This document shows, in pieces, positions 27,398 to 36,828 of a stretch of DNA of 64,000 nt (positions within the stretch are counted from its first letter, which is position 1; every line of letters begins with the position of its first letter). The notes under the pieces were generated by a model, which worked only from the letters and a program-made list of their open reading frames with translations, did not search any database and had not been told where the DNA came from. Both the position numbers and the translations under genes were made by a program. This DNA comes from Stieleria varia (lineage in GTDB: Bacteria > Planctomycetota > Planctomycetia > Pirellulales > Pirellulaceae). Location: the NCBI RefSeq assembly GCF_038443385.1, contig NZ_CP151726.1:5580001-5644000 (forward strand). The letters are read 5' to 3'.

Positions 27398-30300
27398 ATG
27401 ACCTCGGACGATCAACCTGACCCGTCGCCACCAATCAAGCGAGATGTCTCCAATGACGAGACAATCGATGGGATCGGCGCGTCGATGGACAGCACCGTCG
27501 ATCCGCTGGCGCAAACGATCGACCCGTTCGGAATCCAAGAGAGCGCGAATGCCGATTCAGGCAACATTCCACCCAATGTAAACCTGGAACAGACCATCGC
27601 CGTTGGCGCGGCGAGCTTGCGACCAACACCCGTCGGTCCTGGGACCGGCAGAAGCCAATCCAGATCGGTGATGACGAGTGCGGATGTCGGTCGAACGATT
27701 AACCCACGTGAGCTCAACGCGGAGGACGCTGCGTTTTGGGGATCGATCGCTGCGGCGGGCGTTAGCAAAGCCAACCAGGGCGAAGTAACCGACCAGCGAC
27801 CGGCGGCCGAACGGAGTATTTCGGAAACCAAGCTTCAGCTTCGGCAAAGAGACTTGGCGCCGCCAACACGCAGCGTCGATGAGCCGTCCGACTATCGCTT
27901 AGTACGACTGCTCGGGCGCGGAGGGATGGGCAATGTTTACATTGCCAAGCAAATGTCGTTGGATCGTCTGCTGGCGGTGAAGGTCGTCAGGCCGTTGCCG
28001 AAGGAGAAACAGGAGAAGCTACAGCAAAGCGGACGGCTGGAGCAGGTTCAGAACGACCGCAGGCAACAGTTTTTGTCCGAAGCCGTTGTGACCGGTGACT
28101 TGGACCATCCTAATATCGTACCCATCCACGATGTCGCCGTCGCAGCCGACAACACGCTTTTCTATGCCATGAAACGCGTGGTCGGGCGTCCTTGGTCGGA
28201 CGTCATTGCCGAGAAAAGCCGCGACGAGAATCTAGAGATCTTGTTGAAAGTTGGCGATGCCTTGGCGTTCGCGCACACTCGTGGCGTGGTGCACCGAGAC
28301 ATCAAACCCGAGAACATCATGCTGGGTGATTTCGGGGAGGTGTTGGTGATGGACTGGGGACTCGCATTGGCTCAGCCCAACTTTGAAAAGAGCGAGTCGA
28401 TCACCCACACAGCTGGCTTGGGCGGCACGCCTGCCTTCATGGCTCCCGAGATGGCGACGGGACCCTTGAAGAAGATCGGACCGGCGAGCGACATTTATCT
28501 GCTCGGCGCAACACTCTATTACATCATCACGGGTGTCGCTCCCCACCACGGTGACGATGTCAGTCAATGCATCCGTGCGGTGGCAAGCAATAAGATCCGC
28601 GAGGTGGAACCGCGGCATCAGGGCGAGCTGTTGAACATCGCGCTCAAAGCGATGGAAACGGAACCGGACGCGAGATATCGCAGCGTCATTGAATTTCAAA
28701 CGGCGATACGACTGTACCGCTCGCACGCCGAAAGCATCTCGCTTGAGTCCAACGCGAGGGAGCACCTGACAAGAGCTAAGTCGCAGTCGGGTTACGATTC
28801 ATATGCACGGGCAATGTTTGGTTTTGAACAAGCCATTGCGTTGTGGCCGGACAATGTGAAAGCGGTGCAGGGGCTCGCCGAATCCCGACTTGCGCACGCT
28901 CAAGCGGCTTACGACAACGGAGACTTCGATGCCGGAATCTCCATCCTCGACCCCGAAAACCCCGATCACTCGCAACTTTTGCAACAGTTGCAGCTCGCGA
29001 TACAGGAACGTGATTCGCACAAGTCCCGTTTGACGCTATTCAAAAGGCTGGCCGTTGCCAGTTTGGCGTTCATCGTGGTTGGCGGCGCCGTTGCTTTGTA
29101 CCTGATCAACAATCAGCGCAGGCAAGCGATTGACGCCAGATTGATCGCAGAACAAGAAAAGAAAAACACGCAGGACGCCTTGAAAGTCGCTGACGCAAAC
29201 TACAAGCGTGCCGAGTTCGAGCGTGAACGCGCGGTCGCCGGTGAAGACGCAGCAAGGCTGGCTTCACAGGAAGCCATGGTGGCTAGAAATGAAGCCGTGG
29301 AAGAACGCATGGTCGCGGATGACTTGAGGGTCAAGGCTGAGGGGTTGCAAAGGAAAGCCGAACAGAGCGCGGAGGAAGCACTTTCCGCAAAGCTGTTGGC
29401 TGAAACGCGTCGCCAAGAAGCTGAAACTCAGCGGATGGCCGCACTGGATAGCGCCGAACAAGCTCGTGCCGAAAAGGCCAAGGCGGAGTACGAAGCCTAT
29501 CTGTCGCAAATCGGACTTGCCAACGCACGCATCGAACGAAACGAGTTCGACGACGCACGGCGAATCCTCACGTCGCTTCGCAACTCCATCACTGATCGCG
29601 CGCCCGCTTGGGAATGGCGTTGGTTGTGGGCACAAACAAATCAGTCCGTCACGACGACCGATCTTGCCGCCGCCGTGACTGACTTTGCAAGCTCGCCCGA
29701 CGGCCGCCACGTGTATGCGGTCGATGCATCCGGTGTGTTGCACGCATTCCATGTTGAATCTGATGGAACCATCAGTCCGCAGGGGCATCGCCAAGTCGAA
29801 TTGCCCGGTATCGCGACGAGTCTCTCGATATCAACCGACGGACGATCGATCGCACTCGGAATGAATCAAGCGGATGTGCGAATCTATGGCGCCGAAAATC
29901 TTGCCTACATCCGGAGCCTCTCTGGTCACCAGGATACGGTGACCGACGTCGTGTATATCTCGGATCGGTTGCTGCTGTCTGCTTCCAATGACCGTACGGT
30001 GATCGTTTGGGATGCTGTCAATCGTCGAAAACTCGACCAGTGTTGGCACATCGCACCTGTTCGGCAAATCGATACGCAGAGAATCAAGCAGAATCCGACA
30101 CAAAGCCGAGTCTTTGTCGCGGCGGTTTCGGACTCGTCCAGTGGTCGCGTTGTCGCGTGGCGTTTGACAGGCGACGGTCAGACCACGCGTGTTTCCACCG
30201 AACGTTTGGGTGAGTTTTTGCAGCATCCAGATCGCGTGACCGCTGTAGCAATCAGCGACGATGGAAAGAACGTTGTCAGTGGCGATGTTGGCGGCAACCT

Positions 30301-32749
30301 ATACCAATGGGACATCGCATCCCTGCGTCCGACTGACTTTGACGCGTCCATCGCCAGCGCGATTCGCCGCGCGAACAATTCCGATTCGCCGGCAACCGGC
30401 ACGAAGCAATCAGCGAACACATCTCGATCAAATCAGACACCGTATCGCGAGCTGATTGATTCAAATGACGAGATGCTGGTATCGGCCTCTAATGGTCCCA
30501 GCGAACAAAGGAAACAACGAGCGCACGGGGACGCGATTCGAGCCTTGCGATTCAGTCGTGACGGTCGCTTTGTGCTCTCGTCGTCGGACGATTACACGTT
30601 AAAGCGTTGGGAGAACGACAAAAACGGTGCCACCGTGACTTTTCGAGGACACGGAGGCTGGGTCACTGCCATCGAGTTCGCTGGGGCTCGGCATGAAAGA
30701 CTGCTATCGTCATCGGCTGATCGAACCATCCGAAGTTGGAATCCGAACACTTACTTGAATTCCTATGCAAAGCTCGATCCGCAACAAGCGTTTTCGGCGT
30801 CGCATGCTGATCAATCGGCCAAGCCTTTGGATCGAGAAGCGAAGCCGCACGCAGATGAAATCCTCTCCGCCTCCTTTGACCGATTGGGCACACGAATCGT
30901 CTCTGCGAGTCGTGACCACACGGCCAGAATCTTGGCGATCGATCCACAGACGTTGAATTTCAAACCGATCGCATCCATCGGAGTCGATCGAGGAGATCGG
31001 TTGAGTGAGGGGACAGAGTATTTGTCCATGTCGGCCGTCGTCGATCCAAACCGCGGACGCGTGTTTGTCGGCAGCGCCGATTCCATTGTGCGCATTTGGG
31101 ATCTCAACAGCGGAACACAACGCGGCCAAATGCGTGGGACCGGACTGAACAATACGCTTGCTCTTTCTGGAGACGGCAACCTCCTGCTGACGGGCAGCAG
31201 CGGCGGTGATGCGAAAGCCATTCTGTGGGACGTTTCATCGGAGCGAATCGGCCCCGTCGAGCGTTTTCGTCTTGGTGGACATCAAGAAGCCGTGACGGCA
31301 CTCGCGATTTCGTCGAACGGCAAACGGATTTTCACCGGAGATCGCAGCGGTCGCGGGATCGTCTGGGATGCCGAAACGGGGACGCAACTCGGCGAGCCGA
31401 TCGATCTGCTGCGTGGGTATCGAATCAACGATGTCAAGTTTGCCGCTGATGATCGCGTGATCTGGATCGCGGCCGATGACCAGCAGTTGACGGCAATCGA
31501 TATCGACACACGTCATTTGATCAAACGATTGGAACATCGCGGATTCGTCACCAGCGTGTCGATCGCCGAGGACGACTCCTATGCCGTGACGGTCAGCGAG
31601 TCCGTCGACAAAGATTCCGTTCGGTCGATTGTGACTCTCTGGGATCTGAGCAGCGGAGCTCAATTCCGATTGGCCGATGCAAAAGGTGCCAAGTCAGCGG
31701 CGCAACAGAACGAACGGATCACATCGGCGCGGATCAGTCGCGATGGTTTGCGAGTCGCAATGACGCGTCAAGGCAAATCGGGACGAACAGGAGAACTGGC
31801 GGTGATAGGAGTCGAACAAGCCGGTCGAGCGGCGAAGTGGCTGCAAATGCCGGGGAAGATCGGCACGCCCTTAGCGGCTTGCTTGTTGTCGCCAAACTCT
31901 GTCTTGACATTGAACGGAGACGCCGCGTTTCGCTGGAACATCGACACAATGGCGCATGAAAAAAGCTACCGCGCACACGCCGCCGTCACCCAAGCAGTTT
32001 TTTCGGCAGACGGGAACCTTGTCGCCACCGGCAGTCGCTCTTTGAAACTTTGGAATTCGGCCACCGGTGAGCCGATCGACAAGCTTGAGAGTCCACATCA
32101 AGGTCCTGTTCGCGCGTTGGCCTTTGCACCTGATAACGATGCATACCGATTTGCAACTGCGGGCGACGATGGCGTGGTCCGTCGTTGGCAATGGTCACCG
32201 ACGGATGGGTTCACCATGCTCGGCGAGGTGCAGTTGAGCCAGAGTCCTATTCTGTGCCTGCAGTACTCACCCGACGGTCGACAGCTCGCCGCAGGCACAA
32301 CAGGTCATGCGTGGCTGTGGTCAGTGGACCAAGCCGGGAATCGCTTGGAGTTCACGTTGGAAGACCGAACGAACATCAATTGCTTGGCATTCTCGCCGGA
32401 CGGAAAGTGGCTGATCGCAGGCGGAGACGACAAGCAAGCCCGGCTTTGGAGTTTGGATGAATCGACGACGAAGCCGATTCTGTTTACAGGGCACGCGGAC
32501 CGGGTCGAATCCGTCGCGATCATCCAAGATCAGTCACAGCAGATGCGAGTTCTGACCTGCTCTCGTGACAAATCAACTCGACTGTGGGACCCTCGTGTGG
32601 AATTGGGCGAGGCGGTTGGTCGAGAGATCCTGACATTGCGAAAACACACACAAGGTGTCACGTCGGTTGGCGTAACGTCAGATGGGCAACTGGTCATGAC
32701 CGCTGGTCGCGATGGTGCCGTGATCCTGTGGCCGGCTCCATTTGATTGA
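27398..32749 (+). CDS. membrane Ser/Thr protein kinase with C-terminal WD40 repeats
   Basis: A 1783-aa transmembrane kinase. Residues 1-160 are low complexity. The kinase domain (about 166-440) has G-loop GRGGMG 173-178, Lys195, the HRDIKPEN loop with Asp301, and a metal-binding Asp319 in MDWG instead of DFG, as is frequent in planctomycetes. A possible TPR-like stretch (about 455-530) leads to one membrane helix at about 551-571. Then comes a long charged coiled coil (about 575-700), the segment YLSQIGLANARIERNEF, and WD40 repeats from about 755 to the end (units such as SNDRTVIVWD, SADRTIRSWN and AGRDGAVILWP). The kinase is presumably cytoplasmic and the propellers on the other side. It lies 12 bases from each neighbour, so the adhesin-like giant or the ligase may be its substrate or output (inference). 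Confidence 0.93.
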   Translation: MTSDDQPDPSPPIKRDVSNDETIDGIGASMDSTVDPLAQTIDPFGIQESANADSGNIPPNVNLEQTIAVGAASLRPTPVGPGTGRSQSRSVMTSADVGRTINPRELNAEDAAFWGSIAAAGVSKANQGEVTDQRPAAERSISETKLQLRQRDLAPPTRSVDEPSDYRLVRLLGRGGMGNVYIAKQMSLDRLLAVKVVRPLPKEKQEKLQQSGRLEQVQNDRRQQFLSEAVVTGDLDHPNIVPIHDVAVAADNTLFYAMKRVVGRPWSDVIAEKSRDENLEILLKVGDALAFAHTRGVVHRDIKPENIMLGDFGEVLVMDWGLALAQPNFEKSESITHTAGLGGTPAFMAPEMATGPLKKIGPASDIYLLGATLYYIITGVAPHHGDDVSQCIRAVASNKIREVEPRHQGELLNIALKAMETEPDARYRSVIEFQTAIRLYRSHAESISLESNAREHLTRAKSQSGYDSYARAMFGFEQAIALWPDNVKAVQGLAESRLAHAQAAYDNGDFDAGISILDPENPDHSQLLQQLQLAIQERDSHKSRLTLFKRLAVASLAFIVVGGAVALYLINNQRRQAIDARLIAEQEKKNTQDALKVADANYKRAEFERERAVAGEDAARLASQEAMVARNEAVEERMVADDLRVKAEGLQRKAEQSAEEALSAKLLAETRRQEAETQRMAALDSAEQARAEKAKAEYEAYLSQIGLANARIERNEFDDARRILTSLRNSITDRAPAWEWRWLWAQTNQSVTTTDLAAAVTDFASSPDGRHVYAVDASGVLHAFHVESDGTISPQGHRQVELPGIATSLSISTDGRSIALGMNQADVRIYGAENLAYIRSLSGHQDTVTDVVYISDRLLLSASNDRTVIVWDAVNRRKLDQCWHIAPVRQIDTQRIKQNPTQSRVFVAAVSDSSSGRVVAWRLTGDGQTTRVSTERLGEFLQHPDRVTAVAISDDGKNVVSGDVGGNLYQWDIASLRPTDFDASIASAIRRANNSDSPATGTKQSANTSRSNQTPYRELIDSNDEMLVSASNGPSEQRKQRAHGDAIRALRFSRDGRFVLSSSDDYTLKRWENDKNGATVTFRGHGGWVTAIEFAGARHERLLSSSADRTIRSWNPNTYLNSYAKLDPQQAFSASHADQSAKPLDREAKPHADEILSASFDRLGTRIVSASRDHTARILAIDPQTLNFKPIASIGVDRGDRLSEGTEYLSMSAVVDPNRGRVFVGSADSIVRIWDLNSGTQRGQMRGTGLNNTLALSGDGNLLLTGSSGGDAKAILWDVSSERIGPVERFRLGGHQEAVTALAISSNGKRIFTGDRSGRGIVWDAETGTQLGEPIDLLRGYRINDVKFAADDRVIWIAADDQQLTAIDIDTRHLIKRLEHRGFVTSVSIAEDDSYAVTVSESVDKDSVRSIVTLWDLSSGAQFRLADAKGAKSAAQQNERITSARISRDGLRVAMTRQGKSGRTGELAVIGVEQAGRAAKWLQMPGKIGTPLAACLLSPNSVLTLNGDAAFRWNIDTMAHEKSYRAHAAVTQAVFSADGNLVATGSRSLKLWNSATGEPIDKLESPHQGPVRALAFAPDNDAYRFATAGDDGVVRRWQWSPTDGFTMLGEVQLSQSPILCLQYSPDGRQLAAGTTGHAWLWSVDQAGNRLEFTLEDRTNINCLAFSPDGKWLIAGGDDKQARLWSLDESTTKPILFTGHADRVESVAIIQDQSQQMRVLTCSRDKSTRLWDPRVELGEAVGREILTLRKHTQGVTSVGVTSDGQLVMTAGRDGAVILWPAPFD

Positions 32750-32761
32750 TGGAACATCGAC

Positions 32762-34207
32762 GTGGAATCCTTTCTCATTTCGCTGTTGCATCACGCGGGT
32801 TCGCGCCCCAATGCTCCCGCCTTGATCGACTTCGGCCAGTCGCCTGAGACCACCGTCACCTGGAGGCAATTGGCCAGTGAAGTTTACCGAGCACATCAAA
32901 CGCTAGAACAGATTGCGACAAGGCAGGGGCACAGCGATTTGCGTGGTATGCCGGTCGGCTACGCGGCGAGCAACACGGTGCCGCAGCTACTGCTCGGTTT
33001 GGCCTGTCAAATGTCCGGAGCGATCGAAGTCCCCTTGGATGTTCGGGGAGGAGAATCGTACGTCAAAAAGTGCTGGCAACAGGTTATTGGTCTTTGGATC
33101 GACGATGGTGTTTGGCAAGACGTCTGGTGTGCGTGTGCCGATTCGAACTTAAATGATTACATCAACAAGATTCGCGACGCGGCGGAAAGTCTCGATTTGG
33201 ATTCACCGTCGTTGATCCTGTTTACCAGCGGCACGACGGGAGACCCCAAGGGAGTGACGTTGTCGCATCGCAACTTGATCGGAAACGCCAACGCAAAGTT
33301 GACTGCAGTGCCACAGCATTGCGATGATGTGCGCGTTTCCATTCTGTCCTACGCGCACGCCTATGCTCGAACCTGCGATTTAGGAACATGGCTGCTTTCC
33401 GGATCTGTGTTGGTTCCTGCATGGGGCTATCAGGACTGGGTGCGGATCGCTCCACAAATTCGCCCAACGATCGTCAACACCGTCCCCAGCATTGCGGAAC
33501 GAATCCGTGAAGAGACCGGAGCGTCGACAACGCGACTGAGACTGCTGGGATGTGGTGGAGCAGCCATGAGTCAGGACGATTTTCATGCATGGAAACAACG
33601 TGGCGTCACGGTGATTCAAGGCTATGGACTGACCGAAACAGCGCCCGTGATCTGTTCCGCAACACCAGAGAATGCGCGAGCGGGATGGGTCGGCCGATTG
33701 GTCGATGGATGGGAGCACAAGATCGTTGCAGGCGAGCTACGTGTTCGAGGCCCGCACACGATGTTGGGATACTGGAACGATCCGGTCTCCACTGCCTTGC
33801 GAGTGGATGCACAAGGCTGGCTGAAAACCGGCGATGTTGTCGAACAAGATCCCGACTCCGGTCAGTTTCGCATTCTGGGACGAGCCGACGACCTGCTGAT
33901 CCTGCCCAACGGCCATGCTCTGCATCCCGTCGCGTTGGAAGGTCTGCTGACGGAGGAACCAAGCATTCGTCACGCGTTTGTCACGTGTGTGGGGATTCGG
34001 ATTGTCGTTTGGCTGGACGTGGTTGGTGAATGGCACGACGAGCAAGCTCGGCAGATCATTCACTCTCGATTGGCATCGCGTCCGAGGTGGGAGATTCCCA
34101 AAGAGATCAAACGGTTTCCGGAGCCGATCGAATCACGGATGGAACTGTTGACGCCCAAGGGTTCCCTGCGTCGAAAAGCGGTGCAGAGATGGGTGGAGTC
34201 CCTGTAG
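32762..34207 (+). CDS. AMP-dependent acyl-CoA synthetase / AMP-acid ligase
   Basis: A 481-aa member of the ANL superfamily, which activates carboxylic acids as acyl-AMP and usually transfers them to CoA or a carrier-protein thiol. The P-loop TSGTTGDPKG is at about 155-164, the A5 motif GYGLTETAPV near 291, the hinge region GWLKTGDVV .. ILGRADDLLILPNG, and the C-terminal catalytic Lys in TPKGSLRRK near 470. It is somewhat shorter than typical acyl-CoA synthetases (about 510-560). The start is GTG 32762, 12 bases after the kinase stop. No acyl carrier protein or acyltransferase is adjacent, so the acid and acceptor are not known. Confidence 0.88.
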   Translation: MESFLISLLHHAGSRPNAPALIDFGQSPETTVTWRQLASEVYRAHQTLEQIATRQGHSDLRGMPVGYAASNTVPQLLLGLACQMSGAIEVPLDVRGGESYVKKCWQQVIGLWIDDGVWQDVWCACADSNLNDYINKIRDAAESLDLDSPSLILFTSGTTGDPKGVTLSHRNLIGNANAKLTAVPQHCDDVRVSILSYAHAYARTCDLGTWLLSGSVLVPAWGYQDWVRIAPQIRPTIVNTVPSIAERIREETGASTTRLRLLGCGGAAMSQDDFHAWKQRGVTVIQGYGLTETAPVICSATPENARAGWVGRLVDGWEHKIVAGELRVRGPHTMLGYWNDPVSTALRVDAQGWLKTGDVVEQDPDSGQFRILGRADDLLILPNGHALHPVALEGLLTEEPSIRHAFVTCVGIRIVVWLDVVGEWHDEQARQIIHSRLASRPRWEIPKEIKRFPEPIESRMELLTPKGSLRRKAVQRWVESL

Positions 34208-34263
34208 CGAAAGAGGGCAAGGCTTGGCTGATCAAAATGTGGCGTTGTGTCTTTTTGGGTTTA

Positions 34264-34819
34264 CGCAAGTTTATGTCCCTACTGCCGGCGCAGCCGGTGG
34301 CCCCCAGTGAGCCTCAGGCGCTAGCCGTGGGCCCGAGGCGGATTGTGGTGCCGGCCCACGGCTAAGCCCGGATGATTCATCAGCCGCTGGCGCGTGGCGG
34401 CTGATCTGCCCAGACTGTTTTCGTGCGCGGTTTCCGTTTGACCCGTAGCCAACGGCGCAGGCGGAAGCGGCGTTTGACTGTGCGGTGCAATGCGTTTGAT
34501 AGCGTCTCCTACGCCTTCGGCTGCGGGTCAAACGTAGGGAAAGGCTAAGCCCGGATGATTCATCAGCCGCTGGCGCGATAGCGTCCGGTTCCCGTGTATG
34601 GGTGCAGGAACCGGGCGATATCGCGTGGCGGCTGATGTGTCCAGACTGTTTTCGTGCCAATCCGCGTAAACCGTTTCGTGCAAACGTATTGCGAAGACTG
34701 TAGTCAGTGGCGTGAATAATCCGGGCTAGCCGTGGGTTTGAGGCGGATTGTGGTGCCGGCCCACGGCTAGCGCCTGAGGCTCACTTTGATTGCGATGCAT
34801 CGAACAAGCCCACGGCTAG
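34264..34819. repeat. cluster of nested palindromic repeats left of the IS element
   Basis: In order: a left boundary CGCAAGTTTATGTCCCTACT (34264), also found before the 47-kb array; a hairpin of the array family (about 34306-34366); a 'CATCAGCCGC' palindrome, simple form, at about 34378-34406; the dispersed GTTTGACCC repeat at 34435-34534; the same CATCAGCCGC palindrome with the 11.5-kb hairpin inserted in its centre (34561-34638); another array-family hairpin (about 34727-34787); and 49-base tandem units from 34759 up to the IS boundary. There is no gene between 34208 and 34990. Confidence 0.8.
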
Positions 34820-36552
34820 CCCGGATATTGCATCCATCGGTTATTGACGCGGGGTTGCGAGTTCGATACGTCCGCTTTTGGGAAATGATTTGATTTTGAT
34901 GGGGGCTTTCGCAGCGCCGCGCAGAAGGCCCCCCCTCCCCCAAGCGAATGATTCGCTTCGTGGTTGCGTTTTCCTCGAGGGTTGCCGCCCTTAGTCGCTT
35001 CGGCAAAGACGCGCCATGACTTCGTTAAAGAGACTCGCGCTAGGGCAGTGAGTCGGAAGGTGAAAAATCACTCGCCGACAAGTCACGCGTACTCGCGCGG
35101 CAATCTTGAACAGACGCAAGCGGATCGTATCCACACGCATCCGAGCATGTGTAGTGCCCTGAAGTGCCAACCGGCGGATTCCGTCGACCAACACATACGC
35201 CAACGACGACAGAATCAAACGAAACTGATTGGCCATGAAGTCTGTGCAGCTGGTTCGATCGGCAAACAAACACATCTGTTGTTCCTTGATCCGATTCTCC
35301 ATTTCACAACGCTGACAATAACGTTCTCGATAGAAATCCTTCGGGTTCCAAGCAACACTGCAGATCGTTCCAGGATCGAGGATTTGTCGAACCTGTTTGC
35401 CGTCCACGCGAGGGCGATGATAAGTCGGCTCGACGATCCCTTGGGCACTGGGCAGGTTTGTCACGACGAAACGCGGGTTGGCTCCCTTGTCGCCGTGCTC
35501 CGCCTTGCCGAGAACCCAGCGATGACGGTCCCATGTTTCCTGAGTGCGATAACGGAACCACTTGAAAAGCGTTCGCGTGGATTTAAATTTCAAATGCTCA
35601 AGTCGAGCACGGGTCATTTCGCAGGCAATATTGCGGATCAAGACGTTGTTCTTGGGCAATCCGAAGACATAGTAGACGTCGTTTTTATCGCACCAACGCA
35701 TGAGTCTTTCATCAGAATATCCGCCATCGCCACGTAAAATGATTTTCGTCTCCGGCCATCGCGAACGAATCTTTTGAACCAGCAGTTTGGTCACCGCGCG
35801 AGCGTGATGGGCTGCGCCAAAACTGCTGGGACGTAAGTAGGCGACAAGCAACTGATAGCCACAGAACACGTACAGCGGCAGAAAACAGTGGCCGTCGTAG
35901 AATCCATTGAAGTAGTTTTTGTCTTGATTGCCGTGCGTCGGATCATCTGTGGCATCATAGTCCAACGTGATTTCTTCGGGCGGTTTCTCGTAGCTGTCCA
36001 GAAAGGTGTTTACGATTTCTTCGTGGATAGCCAGCATCGCTTTGCGATCGACACGATTTTCGAAACGTGAATGCGTTGACGGACTGGCCAAAGGAAAGTG
36101 TTCGTCGCTGTCATAGTCATTCTGTGCAGGTGTGCGTCCGGCAGCGACTTGAAAGGCTGCATCATGCCGCAAGTGGGCGTGATCGTTGCCGTCCTCGTAG
36201 CCTGCCGCAATTCCAAAGATACGACTGGTCAGGATCTCGGCCTGCGGATGTGCGGTGTAGATAGGATCGCGTGGATCGGCAATACAAGCGTCGACTCGGC
36301 GGATCAGGCCGAGTCGTTGATCGACTTCGCGAAGCAGTAGCAATCCGGCGTCGGACGTGAGCGTTCCGCCATCAAAATCAAACTCGACAGCTTGGCGACG
36401 GAGGCGTTTCAGTGCAGCTCGTTTTCGATTACGCTTTGTCATTGCCGAGAGCCTTGGGCTTGGGATGTGTGAAGTGTTGTAACTCCAATGCATACCAGGA
36501 CTAAGGCTCTTGCGCTATAGGGGGAAACAAATTTTCGGATGCAATATCCGGG
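34820..36552. mobile_element. intact IS1380-family insertion sequence (1733 bp)
   Basis: The ends are perfect 16-bp inverted repeats, CCCGGATATTGCATCC at 34820-34835 and its complement at 36537-36552. They are flanked by the direct target duplication CTAG at 34816-34819 and 36553-36556. One full-length transposase gene lies inside on the minus strand. Removing the element and one CTAG rejoins a tandem array of 49-base units in register, which confirms the boundaries. Confidence 0.93.
34991..36442 (-). CDS. IS1380-family transposase
   Basis: A 483-aa DDE transposase. The N-terminus FDFDGGTLTSDAGLLLLREVD is typical of the IS1380 family. Acidic residues expected in the DDE core are in ITLDYDATDDPTHG and in IILRGDGGYSDERLMRWCD, and a C-terminal Glu probably lies in the YCQRCEMENRIKE segment (catalytic Glu candidate). 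The frame is uninterrupted and the terminal repeats are perfect, so the element looks recent and potentially active. ATG 36442 is preferred over an in-frame ATG 51 bases upstream because it gives the usual basic N-terminus (MTKRNRKRAALKRLRRQ). Confidence 0.94.
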   Translation of the reverse strand: MTKRNRKRAALKRLRRQAVEFDFDGGTLTSDAGLLLLREVDQRLGLIRRVDACIADPRDPIYTAHPQAEILTSRIFGIAAGYEDGNDHAHLRHDAAFQVAAGRTPAQNDYDSDEHFPLASPSTHSRFENRVDRKAMLAIHEEIVNTFLDSYEKPPEEITLDYDATDDPTHGNQDKNYFNGFYDGHCFLPLYVFCGYQLLVAYLRPSSFGAAHHARAVTKLLVQKIRSRWPETKIILRGDGGYSDERLMRWCDKNDVYYVFGLPKNNVLIRNIACEMTRARLEHLKFKSTRTLFKWFRYRTQETWDRHRWVLGKAEHGDKGANPRFVVTNLPSAQGIVEPTYHRPRVDGKQVRQILDPGTICSVAWNPKDFYRERYCQRCEMENRIKEQQMCLFADRTSCTDFMANQFRLILSSLAYVLVDGIRRLALQGTTHARMRVDTIRLRLFKIAARVRVTCRRVIFHLPTHCPSASLFNEVMARLCRSD

Positions 36553-36650
36553 CTAGCGCCTGAGGCTCACTTTGATTGCGATGCATCGAACAAGCCCACG
36601 GCTAGCGCCTGAGGCTCACTTTGACTGCGATGCATCGAACAAGAACATGG
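36553..36650. repeat. right-hand remainder of the 49-base tandem array
   Basis: After the CTAG duplication the unit continues CGCCTGAGGCTCACTTTG.. and repeats once more from 36594, with ACTGCG replacing ATTGCG in the last copy. It belongs to the same family as the 181-bp array at 47018-47890. From here to the regulator gene at 36829 no gene is seen. Confidence 0.8.
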
Positions 36651-36828
36651 ACTGAAAAAACAACGTAAACACCAACCTCTTGACAGCCCAGGGCAAGGCA
36701 ATTTCTCGCAGAGAAAACACTTGGCGCTGGTGGGCGTAGCGATTTCGCCCGCGATCAACGTGGAACGTCGAGCGACAATCTTTCAGATCGATCACGCGTT
36801 CAGAAAACGGGATCGATATCGAAACGCT

